64,000 nucleotides of DNA from Candidatus Fredericiella danica. GTDB taxonomy: Bacteria > Chloroflexota > Anaerolineae > Caldilineales > Caldilineaceae. The stretch's first letter is position 1; every line of letters starts with the position of its first letter. The DNA lies in contig JADJPH010000014.1 in assembly GCA_016713335.1 (NCBI GenBank), positions 75,113-139,112 on the forward strand, written 5' to 3'. Shown piece after piece: positions 29,731 through 40,118 of the stretch. The translations under genes were made by a program, and so were the position numbers. The notes under the pieces are model-generated. The model was not told where the DNA came from. It ran no database searches and was given only the letters and a program-made list of their open reading frames with translations.

Positions 29731-32700
29731 CGCACCACCGCGGGCAGGAAGATCGAATCCGTAAAGACAGGTTGCTCACCGTCACCGGTCAAACGCAACA
29801 GCAGTTCCTGAGGTGGATCGCCGACCACAAACAGACCACCCCCCATACTGCGGCTGGTCTGTTTGCTCTTCAGCTTGATGCGCCCCTGGGTAACCGGTGT
29901 CGTGGGATTGTCGCCATCTGGCTTACGGGTTCATTGTCATAGACCACGCGATTGCCATCGTTGATGTCCCAGACCTTGAGGCGAAAATACCCGTGGTCAT
30001 TTGCACTGACTGCGCCTGCGTCGATCACCGTGAGCATGTAGCCAGACATTGGCCGCGGTCAATCGTTCCTACCCCGCAAGATGGCTTTGCTGCCGGCGAT
30101 CACCAGCCAGTCCATGTTGCGCGATTCCAGCCGCTGCTTGTCGAGCCGGAATTCGAGGCTACCCTTTGGCACCGTCGCGTTCTTTTCGTACTTTGCCTCA
30201 AAGCCAAACTTGGCACGCGCGACCAGGCCTGGATTGGCCACATATGCGCCCGCCGGTGAGTTGATCCAGCCCTCGCCGGATGCCACACCCGCCAACGGAT
30301 CGTACACCACAACGTACTGATAGAGTGCTTCTCCGGTGAGTGCACCGGCATCCGTCACGGCCAAGACAAGTGTATATACGCCAGGCATGGTGTGCTGGTG
30401 GCTGTCGGGACCCACGATGCGATTTCCGCTCACCGTGCCCGGTGTTGTTGTGCCGTCTCCCCAGGTCCAAACAGCACTGTGAGTCTCGGCGCTGTCGGTG
30501 AAGATCGCCTGGGCAGCAATCGATTCACCCAATTCCACTACGGCCACCAGATGCGTGGTGAGTGCAATCGGTCCCACCTGTGGGGGGGTGTTGCTGCCGG
30601 GTAGTACCACAACGACGACGTTCGCCGTGCTACACAGGTTATCGCCCGTGGTGGCAGGGTTGCCGTCAGCGCCACTGTCACAGATCTGATAGAGAATGCG
30701 ATCGATCCCGCTGAATTGCGCACTGCCGGTGTAGGTGATCTTTCCAGCCGTGCCGTCCACGGTTGCCGCCCCCCCCACCGGCGCCACGAGCACCGTTACC
30801 GAAGCGGGTGATAGGTTCCCGTCGACATCGGTGTCATTACCGGCAACGTCGATGATGACCCTACTGACGGAATCCACCTCGGCGTGATCATCCAAGGCCT
30901 GCGGCGCAATGTTGCCGGGGGTGATTGTCAACGTAGCATTAGAAGTTGCACTGTGATAGCCGGGATCGGTCAGGTCCAGTGGCTGCGCATTGACTGTCAC
31001 CGGCTGGCCAAAGCTTGCCGCAACCTGATAGACGCCTGGGGTAACGGCAACGCCGCTGAGGATCGCGCGTCCGGCGTAATCCGTCGGAACCACCTGTCCG
31101 TACACCCCAGCAGCGCCCGTGAGCGTGACCAGCACTGGACGCCCGGCAATCGCCAGCCCGCCGGCGTCGGTCAGACTTGCCACAATCCGCCACGACGAAC
31201 CGGAGGCCACAGGGCTCACAGGAACTTCAATTACCAGTCGGGTGTCCCGCTTGGCAACCGTCACGTTGACCGTCGTTACTGCGCCCGCATATGTTGCTGA
31301 ACCGGCATAAGTAACCTGTAGTGTGCCGGCGCCGGTGGCCCCAAGCAACCGAAACGTGGCCTGAGCCGCGCCGTCGGCGCCGGTGGTCGTCTGGATCGAC
31401 TGCCCCTGCAAACTGAATTCCAACGTCGCGTCAGCCACGGTTTGACCCTGTGCCGTGACAAGGCGAATTGCGTACGTCAACTCACCGCCATAGACCCCGG
31501 CGGTTGGGGCGCTGAGCAATTGAAGCGTCACGGGCGTAGCACTTGTGGTGTCTGTGGCCAGTGGCGGCTTCACCGGTGCGCCGGGATCGATGCCGGGGGT
31601 GAAGTACTCGCCGTTGTTGGTCAGCAGCGTCACGAGACCGACGCCATTGACCGCCTGCACGATGTAGCGCAGATTTGACGCAGCCACTGCGCTTGCCGGC
31701 AGCACCGCTTCCCACTGCGCTGGCTCCGTGCTATTGCGCACCAAATCAAGCGATTGCCAACTGGCGCCGTCGACCGCGGCATAGGTAACCCAGACTTCCT
31801 GCACGCCTGCCACAGGATCGCTGACACTGGCGCTGAAATGGACGTTGCCAGCAGCATCGGGCGTGCCTGTCACTTTGGCAATCGCCGGCGGCGCCGACAG
31901 CGCCGTACCACTCACGACGCTGCTGTAATACAGTCTGAATGCCATGTGATCAAAACGGCGGAATACGCCACGCGTCAGGTCACCATCGCCGGAGCGATAC
32001 TGTGCCGGCGTGAGCATCAGCCGGGTTTCGCCGCCATCGGGATCGGCGAGAACTCCAAAGTAATTCACGGTCCACGGCACAACGGGGAAAAACACCGATG
32101 ACTGAAAGCCGGGACGCACCGCAGTCACTTCATTTGCCGGCGCACTGACGAGGGGAAAGACATCGGGTTCGTCAGTGTATGCGCCGCTGCGAAAGCCAAC
32201 GCCGCGCAGCACGCCGGCATTCAAACCACCGGGGCTAGAGACATTATACGCGGCCAAGGGCAGGATCGGCTGGCTTGGGCGGCCCACGGCCCCCTGGGGA
32301 CCGGTGAGATAGTGCGCAACAATTTGACTGTTGTCTACCGAATTCGTCAAGATCTTGGTCTCAGCCGTCATCGATGGTGTCACTGTCAAATCCGCGGTGC
32401 GAAGATCGAGTGCGGCGCCCGGGCCGGCCACAACCGGATTGGTGGCGCCAATCACGGGCGGCAACACAACTGCCGTTCCCGGTGGCCCCGGCAACTGCAC
32501 ACGCAACATCGGCAAACCAAAGAGCGTGGCTTCGAGAATGGTCTTCTCAAAGACGCCGTCCACCTCAACACCCGTATCGGATAAATACACCTGTTTCGCC
32601 GCCACCAGGGCATTGCCGATCGGGATTGCACCACCGCGGCGCAGCTCCTGGGTAAAGCCAAGGTAGAGGCGCTCCGCATATTCAGTCAGGTCGGCATCAC

Positions 32701-32761
32701 CGTACTGGTAACCGGTGCCGGAAATCAAGGCTGCCCCCTGCGCGCAAATGCCTGCGCCCAA
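29727..32761 (-). CDS. Giant secreted protein, C-terminal part: Ig-like, PKD and terminal domains
   Basis: Continuation of the protein begun at 36124. It opens with the end of the C25-like peptidase domain (LISGTGYQYGDADLTEYAERL, core TGYQYGDADLTEY, then GNALVAAKQVYLS). Next come beta-sandwich domains, bacterial Ig-like repeats (VTLQLLSAPTAGVYGGELTY; VTVAKRDTRLVIEVPVSP), a cadherin-like unit with DNDxDVDGN, and a PKD domain (SAVWTWGDGTTTPG). After small frame changes near 30060 and 29890 the end is readable as GYMLTVIDAGAV, DHGYFRLKVWDIND and FTDSIFLPAVVR, to a stop at 29727-29729. That stop overlaps the stop of the convergent phosphatase gene in one CTAG. Secreted or wall-attached. Confidence 0.75.
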
Positions 32762-33675
32762 TCCGGTTCCTGGGTTAGCAGCGGGACGCCGTGCGCATTC
32801 ACGATGTTATAGCCGGTATGGCAGCCTGCGCTAAACACCACGACGTTGCGGAGATCGAGTGGTGACGCCGCGACCTCGCTGGCATCAAGCCGCGTCTCAT
32901 AGTCAGCCGCGAGCGCAGCCGATGCGCTGAAGTGACCAGCCAGGTAGGCAAGATCCTGGCGCGTTGTCAGCAATCCAGCGCGCAGGTCGCTGGCGCTCCA
33001 CGAAGCCGGATCGCTGGGTGCGCGATCCGCCGGGTCGATTAGCGCAGTCACCTTACCCGCATTTCCGAGTCCGGCAACCAGTTCGCGGCGGACGGCATTG
33101 GCACCGTCTTCCAAAAAACCATAGCTGGTGATCAATGCTGACGTGGGCATAACAACACCACTCGCGGTGCTCAAGTAGGCATCGATCATCGTGACGGCTT
33201 CACCGGCAGTCTCCACGAGGCGTCCCACTGCCAGGTCCGGGATCGGCAGCGTACTGCCTTGGAGCGCGATTTCGGTGGCTGCGCCGTAGGCGTCCTGGCC
33301 GAGTACATAGTCCAGCCGCAGGCTGGCGCCGGAGGCAGGCTCATCGAGAACAGGAGGCGAGAACTCGGATTCACGCCCGACAGGCGCCGGGTCCGGATAA
33401 CGGAAGAACGGAATCACGTCGTCGTTGCCGACCAACACCACGTAGTCAAGTGGATTGCTGGCGCGCACCCGCTCGACGATGCCCTTGATCGCGGCCGCCA
33501 ACTGATTCTGTGCGTAAGGGCAATCAGGGTTCGCGTCCGCTTCAACCCGTGCAGCCGCAACGCGTGCGTCGCCACCGATATTGAGCACGATACCTTTGAC
33601 TTCGGTGCGTGCGGCCAGGGCGTCGAGCCGCTGCCAGCAGTGTCTGCTCGGCGCTCGAACCTTCCATGCGCTCAA
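32725..33675 (-). CDS. Giant secreted protein, middle part: C25 (gingipain-like) cysteine peptidase domain
   Basis: Middle of the same protein, in a different frame. It resembles peptidase family C25: NPLDYVVLVGNDDVIPFFRYPD, where LVGNDDVIPFFRY is the core; a structured segment with PDLAVGRL; the likely catalytic His in LAYLAGHFSASAA; and the likely catalytic Cys in VVVFSAGCHTGYN, followed by the conserved GVPLLTQEPDWAQAF helix. Frame changes near 33633 and 32740 join it to the neighbouring parts. A clan CD peptidase embedded in a surface protein suggests self-processing or degradation of external polymers. The His/Cys assignment is by motif position only. Confidence 0.7.
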   Translation of the reverse strand: MSAWKVRAPSRHCWQRLDALAARTEVKGIVLNIGGDARVAAARVEADANPDCPYAQNQLAAAIKGIVERVRASNPLDYVVLVGNDDVIPFFRYPDPAPVGRESEFSPPVLDEPASGASLRLDYVLGQDAYGAATEIALQGSTLPIPDLAVGRLVETAGEAVTMIDAYLSTASGVVMPTSALITSYGFLEDGANAVRRELVAGLGNAGKVTALIDPADRAPSDPASWSASDLRAGLLTTRQDLAYLAGHFSASAALAADYETRLDASEVAASPLDLRNVVVFSAGCHTGYNIVNAHGVPLLTQEPDWAQAFARRGQP

Positions 33676-36124
33676 TCTCGTGGAGAATGACCGTATGGAA
33701 GTCGCCTGCCGGCGACGACAGACTCCCCGCCGGCAGCGTTGTATTCACGCCACTGCAAACGCCCGTCAGTTCCGTGACCTGCAGCGAGAAGGGTGTGACG
33801 CGATCAAACACACCGTTCCGCCCGCGCACCTGGACATAGAACTCGCCGCTATTGTTCCAGGAGTTGACCACGATCCGCTCGCTGGCAATGCCATCGTGCG
33901 CGGACACGCCGATCAGGGTCCGGAGTTGGGCATTCACGTAGCCGGCAGCTTCCGCGTCGGTAGGATTGGTGAAGGCGGCAGGATTGGTGAACGCGGCCGG
34001 ATTGGTAAAGGCCGCGGGATTGGTGAAGGCCGCGGGATTGGTGAAGGCCGCCGGATTGGTAAAGGCCGCAGGGTTCGTGAAGGCGGCGGGATTGGTGAAT
34101 GCATCCGGGTTGGTAAAGGCCGCGGGATTGGTGAAGGCCGCCGGATTCGTAAACGCGGCAGGATTGGTAAAGGCCGCCGGATTCGTAAACGCGGCAGGAT
34201 TGGTAAAGGCCGCCGGGTTCGTAAAGGCGGCAGGGTTGACGAAGGCACTCGGCGCCAGTTCAGCGCTCAGCCGCGCCAGATCGACGGGACCCACCAATTG
34301 GCTGAAAGCCGCCTGAATATCGGTGTGCAGCGTCAGGTCATAGTCGGCGGGCAGGCTTGCCAGGTCGACGATCACCTGGCTACCCGGCTGTACGTTAAAC
34401 TTGAACCAGCGCGTCTGGCCGGTGCGGTCAAGATATTGCGTGGTTGCGCCGGTCAGGGTTGTGCTTGCACCGCTGAGCGGCAGGGGCATGGCCCGATTCC
34501 ACGTCAGATTATCCGGCTGGACGATCATGCAGGCGGAGAATTCAGAGGTGTTGCCCGCTGGATCCGCCAACAGCGTGGTCACCATCTGGCCGTCAGTAAC
34601 GGCTACAGGCACCGTGACCCCAAAACCGCCATTGCCGTTTCCGTCCGAGGTTGCAGTCGTCGCACCAACATAGGTTTCGCCCTCGCCGAAGCCACTGGCA
34701 TCGCACTGGTTGCTCACATAGATCGTGACGTCATAGTGCTGATTGGGGGTGCTATTGAAGAGACCCGTGACGGTCAGGTCCCCCGCACCGCGGACCGCCC
34801 CATAGAGCACGGGGGCGTTGAGCCGATCGTTTGCACCACTGTCACCGTCGCCGGCGTCGTTCATATCGGGCCCTGTGGCCGCCAGGTCAATCCCCAGTGC
34901 ACCGTTCGCATAGATCCGGTTGCCGGAAAGCCGGTTGCCGGCGCCGCCCTGGACATAGATACCGGCCTGCGCGTTGCCGGCGATCACATTCCCTTCGCCC
35001 GCTGCCATGCCACCTACCACGATGCCCCGCTCATTCATGAGGATGCCGTGCCGCAGGTTACCGAGCGTTGGATTGCCAGAAGCATCGGTCCCGATCAGAT
35101 TGCCGCGAATCACATGGCCGGCGACGACGAAACCATCGGACATGCCAATGCCATCGTCGTGATTGCCGGAAATCAGGTTACCCTGCCCGGGCGCGGTGCC
35201 TCCGACGAAATTGGGGGCGCCGCGATAGATGCCAACGCCTGAGCCCTGATTCGGGAGACGAGCAGTGCCGGTGGCATTGGTGCCGACATAGTTGCCGTAG
35301 AAGTACGTATCGCGCACCTGGTCCATGGTGATTCCATTGCGCCCGTTGCCGGAGAGCAGGTTGCGGTCTGCGGGCGTGGCGCCACCAATCGTGTTGTTAC
35401 CTGCCGGCACGGCCAGATTGAAATTGCCGACTTTGATGCCGTCCACGCCATTGGGGATCGCGCTGGCGCCGGTGGGATCTGTGCCGATGAAGTTGCCGGC
35501 AATGTGGTTGTCGGTTGCGCCGACGGCAATCCCATCGAGGGAGAAGCCATTGACCACCAGTCCGCGCACCAGGCTGTTGGAGGTGAACACGGAAAGGCCG
35601 CTGACGTTCGCGCCTGCATAGGCGCCATTGATTTGGATGAGCAGGACGGCATTGTTGCCCTGGGCAAGGCTATTCGGCGCAGCGCCGGGCTGGGTATACC
35701 CATCAATCACGACCGCGTCATGAATCGCAGGCAACGCAACCAACGGGTAGATCGTCTGCACGCCGGGAAGTGGAATTGAAAACTGAATGGTATCCAGCCC
35801 CGGTGATGCGTTTGCTTCTTGAATCGCCGCGCGCAGGGTGCAGTCTCCCCCGCTGGCGCTGCAAACGCCGTCACCGGGTGTCATGTCCGGACTGTCCGCA
35901 GTCGAATTAACTGTAAAGGACCCGGCAGCGTTGGCACGACCGGCATAGCCCCAGACAGCAATCGCCAGGAGGCCAACAATAATGAATGGCACCCACCGTC
36001 TTGGTGCGACCGCATGGATATCAGTGCCCGCAACAATCCCATCTTGCATCTCTTGTCTCGCTTCCTGGCGCGCGCCATCCTCCACCAAACCGGATCGGTA
36101 TAGCATCGGGAGCAGGATTCGCAC
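33542..36124 (-). CDS. Giant secreted protein, N-terminal part: CSLREA, beta-helix and hexapeptide repeats
   Basis: First 830 or so residues of a protein of roughly 2,100. A signal-anchor helix (VPFIIVGLLAIAVWGYAG) precedes the CSLREA domain (FTVNSTADSPD, DCTLRAAIQEANA) and a right-handed beta-helix of NosD type with repeated GNFIGTDPTG and GNLISGNxxDGI turns. A pre-peptidase-like domain follows (QTRWFKFNVQPGSQVIVDLA), then 15 NPAAFT hexapeptides and another beta-domain (GEFYVQVRGRNGVFD). Frame leaves near 33633 into the peptidase part. The start is uncertain: GTG 36124 is open but has no clear ribosome binding site. The family combination suggests an adhesive or polymer-degrading cell-surface protein. 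Confidence 0.78.
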   Translation of the reverse strand: MRILLPMLYRSGLVEDGARQEARQEMQDGIVAGTDIHAVAPRRWVPFIIVGLLAIAVWGYAGRANAAGSFTVNSTADSPDMTPGDGVCSASGGDCTLRAAIQEANASPGLDTIQFSIPLPGVQTIYPLVALPAIHDAVVIDGYTQPGAAPNSLAQGNNAVLLIQINGAYAGANVSGLSVFTSNSLVRGLVVNGFSLDGIAVGATDNHIAGNFIGTDPTGASAIPNGVDGIKVGNFNLAVPAGNNTIGGATPADRNLLSGNGRNGITMDQVRDTYFYGNYVGTNATGTARLPNQGSGVGIYRGAPNFVGGTAPGQGNLISGNHDDGIGMSDGFVVAGHVIRGNLIGTDASGNPTLGNLRHGILMNERGIVVGGMAAGEGNVIAGNAQAGIYVQGGAGNRLSGNRIYANGALGIDLAATGPDMNDAGDGDSGANDRLNAPVLYGAVRGAGDLTVTGLFNSTPNQHYDVTIYVSNQCDASGFGEGETYVGATTATSDGNGNGGFGVTVPVAVTDGQMVTTLLADPAGNTSEFSACMIVQPDNLTWNRAMPLPLSGASTTLTGATTQYLDRTGQTRWFKFNVQPGSQVIVDLASLPADYDLTLHTDIQAAFSQLVGPVDLARLSAELAPSAFVNPAAFTNPAAFTNPAAFTNPAAFTNPAAFTNPAAFTNPAAFTNPDAFTNPAAFTNPAAFTNPAAFTNPAAFTNPAAFTNPAAFTNPAAFTNPTDAEAAGYVNAQLRTLIGVSAHDGIASERIVVNSWNNSGEFYVQVRGRNGVFDRVTPFSLQVTELTGVCSGVNTTLPAGSLSSPAGDFHTVILHEIERMEGSSAEQTLLAAARRPGRTHRSQRYRAQYRWRRTRCGCTG
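33963..34232 (-). repeat. 15 tandem 18-base units coding for NPAAFT hexapeptides
   Basis: Fifteen contiguous 18-base units encode N-P-A-A-F-T on the minus strand (one unit reads N-P-D-A-F-T). Partial units follow on both sides. Units differ at synonymous positions, so the peptide rather than the DNA is conserved, which argues for selection and against a collapsed recent expansion. On the other strand it gives a meaningless L-V-K-A-A-G repeat. Confidence 0.92.
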
Positions 36125-36493
36125 ACATCAACTCGAAGAATTGCGAAAGAATACGCAACAAGAGGACGGAAGTCAAGTGCTAAGTGTTTTACGTTTCCTT
36201 ACAATTAATCTTCATCTCAGATACGCTTGCGCTCAATGCGCCAAAACTTGTCGATACGCCCTCTTAGCAGGGTTACGAGTCGGTGAAAATTGCTCGCACA
36301 GCAAAAAACCTGACGGGATCGTAATCTGAATTAGAGTGATATAATTTCAATTTAGGCGCCTGTAAGCTGCGCCGCGGATTTCCTGTGTGTGGATCAGACG
36401 CAAGACCGCCGTGGTGTAAACGCTACAGCCTTACATTGCGGCCAACTCAGCACGCCCCTTCACATCAATCACTCATATTTCCGGAGGACGCAT
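36125..36493. promoter_or_regulatory. Divergent regulatory region with consensus -10 box
   Basis: This 369-base AT-rich gap separates the giant surface-protein gene (minus) from the alkylsulfatase gene (plus). A perfect TATAAT at 36340-36345 faces the alkylsulfatase; no good -35 was found at 16-18 bases. GGAGG lies just before ATG 36494. No other gene is seen. Confidence 0.55.
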
Positions 36494-38544
36494 ATGGCAA
36501 ATTCCCGACGGCTACACTTTATGATCTTCGTTGCACCCACCATGCTGTTGGCAATTGGAGCGCTGTTGCTGGCAATCATGCCGGCAACGCCTGTGGCCGC
36601 GGCGGGGCAGACATTGGCTGCCGCCGCCACGCCAACCGCCGTGCCCATTGCACCGAAAGAAGCGACGACCATCACCGTCAAAGCGAATGAAGCACTGCTG
36701 ACCGAGTTGCCATTCGACGATCAGCAGGATTTTGAAGATGCGCAGCGCGGCTTTATTGCGACGTTTCCGGACCTGATCATCACCGACACGCATGGTGCAA
36801 CTGTCTGGAACCTGAAGCAATACGACTTCCTTACCCAGGAAGTCGCGCCGCCCACCGTCAACCCAAGCCTGTGGCGTAACGCTCGGCTCAACATGAACAA
36901 CGGCCTGTTTGAAGTAACGGATCGGATCTATCAGGTGCGTGGCTTCGATGTCGCCAACATGACCATTATCGAGGGCGATACGGGTGTCATCCTGATCGAT
37001 CCGCTGGGCACCGCGGAGACTTCAAAAGCGGGTCTGGATCTCTATTTCCAGGAACGCGGTGAGAAACCCGTCATTGCCGTCATGTACACGCATAGCCACA
37101 TCGACCATTACGGCGGCGTTGGCGGTGTGATCACGGCAGAGGATGCCGCGTCAGGCAAAGTCGCGGTGCTCGCCCCTGAAGGCTTCCTCGATGCCGCCAT
37201 CAGCGAGAACGTCTTTGCGGGCACGGCCATGACCCGCCGCACCGTCTACCAGTACGGCACGTTGCTGCCTACCGGTGAAAAGGGTGAAGTCGATGTCGGG
37301 TTGGGCAAAGGTTACCCATTGGGCGAGATCACGCTCATTGTCCCCAACGACACGATCAGCGTCACCGGGGAGACCCGCACGATCGATGGCGTCGACATGG
37401 AATTTCAGATGGTCTCCGGCACCGAAGCGCCCTCCGAAATGACCATCTACTTCCCACAGTTCAAGGCCCTGGATGCGGCGGAAATTGCGTGCCCGCTCCT
37501 CCATAACGTGCTGACGCTGCGTGGCGCCCAGGTGCGCGATGCAAAGCTCTGGGCGGAATCGCTCGATGAAGCAATCGTGAAGTACGGGGACAAGACCGAT
37601 GTGCTCCTGGTGCAGCACATGTGGCCGCACTGGGGCCAGGAGAATATCGTCGAGTACATGGCAAATCAGCGTGACCTGTATGCGTATATCAATGACCAGA
37701 GTCTGCGGCTGATCAACGAGGGCTACACCGGTCCTGAGATCGCCGAAGTGCTCAGACTGCCGGAGAGTCTGGACCAGGAGTGGTACACTCACGGTTACTA
37801 TGGCACGCTGAGCCATGACTCAAAGGCCATCTATCAGCGCTATATCGGCTGGTATGACGGCAATCCGGCAAACCTCAACGCGTTGCCCCGGAAGATGCCG
37901 CCGCAAAATTCGTCGAATATATGGGCGGTGCAGATGCCATCATCGAACGCGCCCGTGATGATTTTGCCGAGGGCAACTATCGCTGGGTGGCTCAGGTCAT
38001 GAGCCAGGTCGTCTTCGCCGATCCGGACAACGAGGAAGCGCGCCATCTGGAAGCCGATGCCTTGGAGCAACTTGGCTACCAGACTGAGGCCGGGACGTGG
38101 CGCAATTGGTATCTCGTGGGTGCGTGGGAACTGCGCAACGGCATCATGCAGCCGCCGGGTACGGGCAGCAGCGCCAGCCCGGACACGCTGACCGCCATGT
38201 CGACTCCGCTGCTGTTCGATTACCTGGGTGTGCGGCTGAATGGAGACAAAGCGGACGGCAAGAAGATTGTGATCAATTGGGATTTCACGGATACGGACGA
38301 ACAGATCGCAATGAACTTGTCGAACTCGGCGCTGACCTTTCGCGAGGACAACCAATCGCCGGATGCCGACGTGACCGTGACGCTTAAACGCGCGGCGCTG
38401 AACTCGATCATGCTTGGGGAAACCAAGTTTGAGGATGAGATCGCCGCCGGCAACATCACGTTAGACGGCAAACCGGCAAAACTCCTTGAATTGTTCAGCA
38501 TGTTTGACACCTTTACGCCAGACTTCCCGATCGTCACGCCGTAG
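36494..38544 (+). CDS. Secreted alkylsulfatase, metallo-beta-lactamase fold (SdsA-like), one frameshift
   Basis: Alkyl sulfatase of the SdsA1/BDS1 group, which hydrolyses detergent-like alkyl sulfates to alcohol and sulfate. ATG 36494 follows GGAGG. A signal peptide (residues about 1-36) precedes the MBL domain with the zinc motif THSHIDHYGG (near 37088-37117). Further on are LVQHMWPHWGQENIVEYM and the dimerisation domain (FAEGNYRWVAQVMSQVVFADP). A C-terminal SCP2-like domain follows (VRLNGDKADGKKIVINWDFTD). The frame changes at about 37885, where one missing C in CCCC explains it. Joined length (about 683 residues) fits the family. An 18-bp hairpin follows the stop. Confidence 0.87.
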
Positions 38545-38569
38545 GGCAATCAACGTAACGTCTGCACGA

Positions 38570-38614
38570 ATGACGACCTTCCAGGAAGCGAGGGATTTCC
38601 TGGAAGGTCGTCAT
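38570..38614 (+). terminator. 18-bp perfect hairpin after the alkylsulfatase gene
   Basis: ATGACGACCTTCCAGGAA (38570-38587) pairs perfectly with 38597-38614 across a nine-base loop, 25 bases after the stop. No T-run follows. The remaining sequence to 38838 shows no gene. Confidence 0.65.
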
Positions 38615-38838
38615 ACTCCGCAACCCTTTCTGCCTCACGGTTCCGGTGCGTCCACCAATTTCCACATAGGAATAGGGCGCGTCGGGCCACTATACTGTGC
38701 GGATCATTTGCCAGAAATCAGCGCGATAATGGAAGCAATGCTCAGATCAAGGAAGGCGAAATAGCCGCCGCCGGGTTGGACTGCAGCATCCTCTACCAAC
38801 ACAAGCCACGCATGTAGGGAGCGATCTGCGAGGGGGTT

Positions 38839-39693
38839 ATGCGTCAATCAGAGTCTCAACCAAATTTCGTGCTGATAACTGGCGCCTCCAGCGGCATTGG
38901 AATGGCCTGCGCACTCTATCTGGATCAACTGGGCTATCGTGTTTTTGCGGCGTGCCGGGCAAGCGATGGACAAGCCTTGCAGGCTGCTGCATCCAGTATG
39001 CTTACCCCGATCTGCATTGATGTAACGGAAGAGCAAAGCATCGCCAAAGCACGAGACATTGTGGCACATGAAGTGGGGGCTGCTGGCCTTTTCAGCTTGA
39101 TCAACAACGCCGGTCTGGCGTACGGCGCGCCGCTAGAATTCCAGCCCCTTGACGATCTCCGCCGGCAACTGGAAGTCAATCTGATTGGGGTTGTGGCGGT
39201 CACGCAGAGGTTTCTGCCGTTGCTGCGCCAGAACCGAGGACGCATTGTGAACATAAGTTCCATCTCAGGCAGGAGCGCCATGCCCTTCATGGGGGCCTAC
39301 TGCGCCCCAAATTCGCCTTGGAGGCCATCAGCGACTCGCTGCGCGTAGAGCTACGACCGTGGGGCATTTCCGTCTCAATCGTGGAACCTGGCGACATCCA
39401 GACCCCTATCTGGAAAAAGGTCTAATAGCGGCCGATAGCATGCTCGCCGCCTATCCGCCCGAAGCCTTTGTGTTGTATGGACCGGCCGTAGTATGGATGC
39501 GAAAGTCGATTCAGGAGCCGCGGCATTCCGGCTGATGCAGGTAGCGCAGGCGGTTGCCAGGCTATTGCACGCAAAAACACCTCCCGCCCGCGTGCTCGTT
39601 GGCAATGATGCCAAAGTGCTGGCCGTGATAGAGCGCCTACCTACGCGCCTGCGCGACTGGTTCATTTCGCGTCAGTTGCCAGAGTACGGATGA
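38839..39693 (+). CDS. Short-chain dehydrogenase/reductase, two homopolymer frameshifts
   Basis: NAD(P)-dependent SDR of about 285 residues. Cofactor motif TGASSGIG is near residue 15, NNAG near residue 90, catalytic Ser in ISSISG, and the Y-x-x-x-K site is AYCAPKFALEA. The last becomes readable only if one A is restored in CCCCAAA at about 39310. A second break at AAAAA (about 39414) separates IVEPGDIQTPIWKKG from the C-terminal part (VAQAVARLLHAKTPPARVLVG, core AVARLLHAKTPPARV). Both breaks are in homopolymers, so the native gene is probably intact. The C-terminal pattern resembles SDRs acting on lipids or steroids. Substrate unknown. Confidence 0.8.
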
Positions 39694-39843
39694 GCGGTCG
39701 TCAAATCGATGTTATTTTGACGCCTTGACTCCGATCTCAAACCACCCTATGATCTGGCTAAAGCGCCTGAATTCGTTCGAATTCATTGGCATCTCCACTA
39801 CGGGGTGGTCTCGCCTGCGACCTCAATCCATCCGAGGAAAACC

Positions 39844-40112
39844 ATGAATTCCAGAGAACGCGTCGGGCGCACGATCAATCACCAGGAACCGGATCGGCTG
39901 CCGCTGGATCTCGGCGGTAGCCTGGTGACCGGTATGCATTGCAGCATGGTCTACAAATTCTTCCGGAAGGCTTCAATACCGACCCTGAGCGCGGGGGCGA
40001 CATTTACATGTACCCGGAAGGCGACGAGTCGGTGCCACCGAGCGGGCATATGCCCTATGGCGGTTTCTACTTTGACGCCGGCCAGTCGAGCCGGACTCGA
40101 CGAGAAAGTTAG
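39844..40112 (+). pseudogene. Uroporphyrinogen decarboxylase-family remnant
   Basis: The start (MNSRERVGRTINHQEPDRLPLDLGG, core RERVGRTINHQEPDRLPLD) is typical of URO-D/MtaA-type methyltransferase proteins. After VYKF at about 39960 the match jumps, in another frame, to FNTDPERGGDIYMYPEGD and GHMPYGGFYFDA, normally about 120 residues further on. It then ends at 40110-40112. At least one internal segment and the whole C-terminal half are missing. It lies directly before the GAP-family gene. Confidence 0.75.
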
Positions 40113-40118
40113 TCAACC

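Noticed and set aside
33581..35242. Plus-strand open frame of 553 codons
   Set aside because: It lies opposite the giant surface-protein gene; its Gly/Arg repeat is only the complement of the NPAAFT array.
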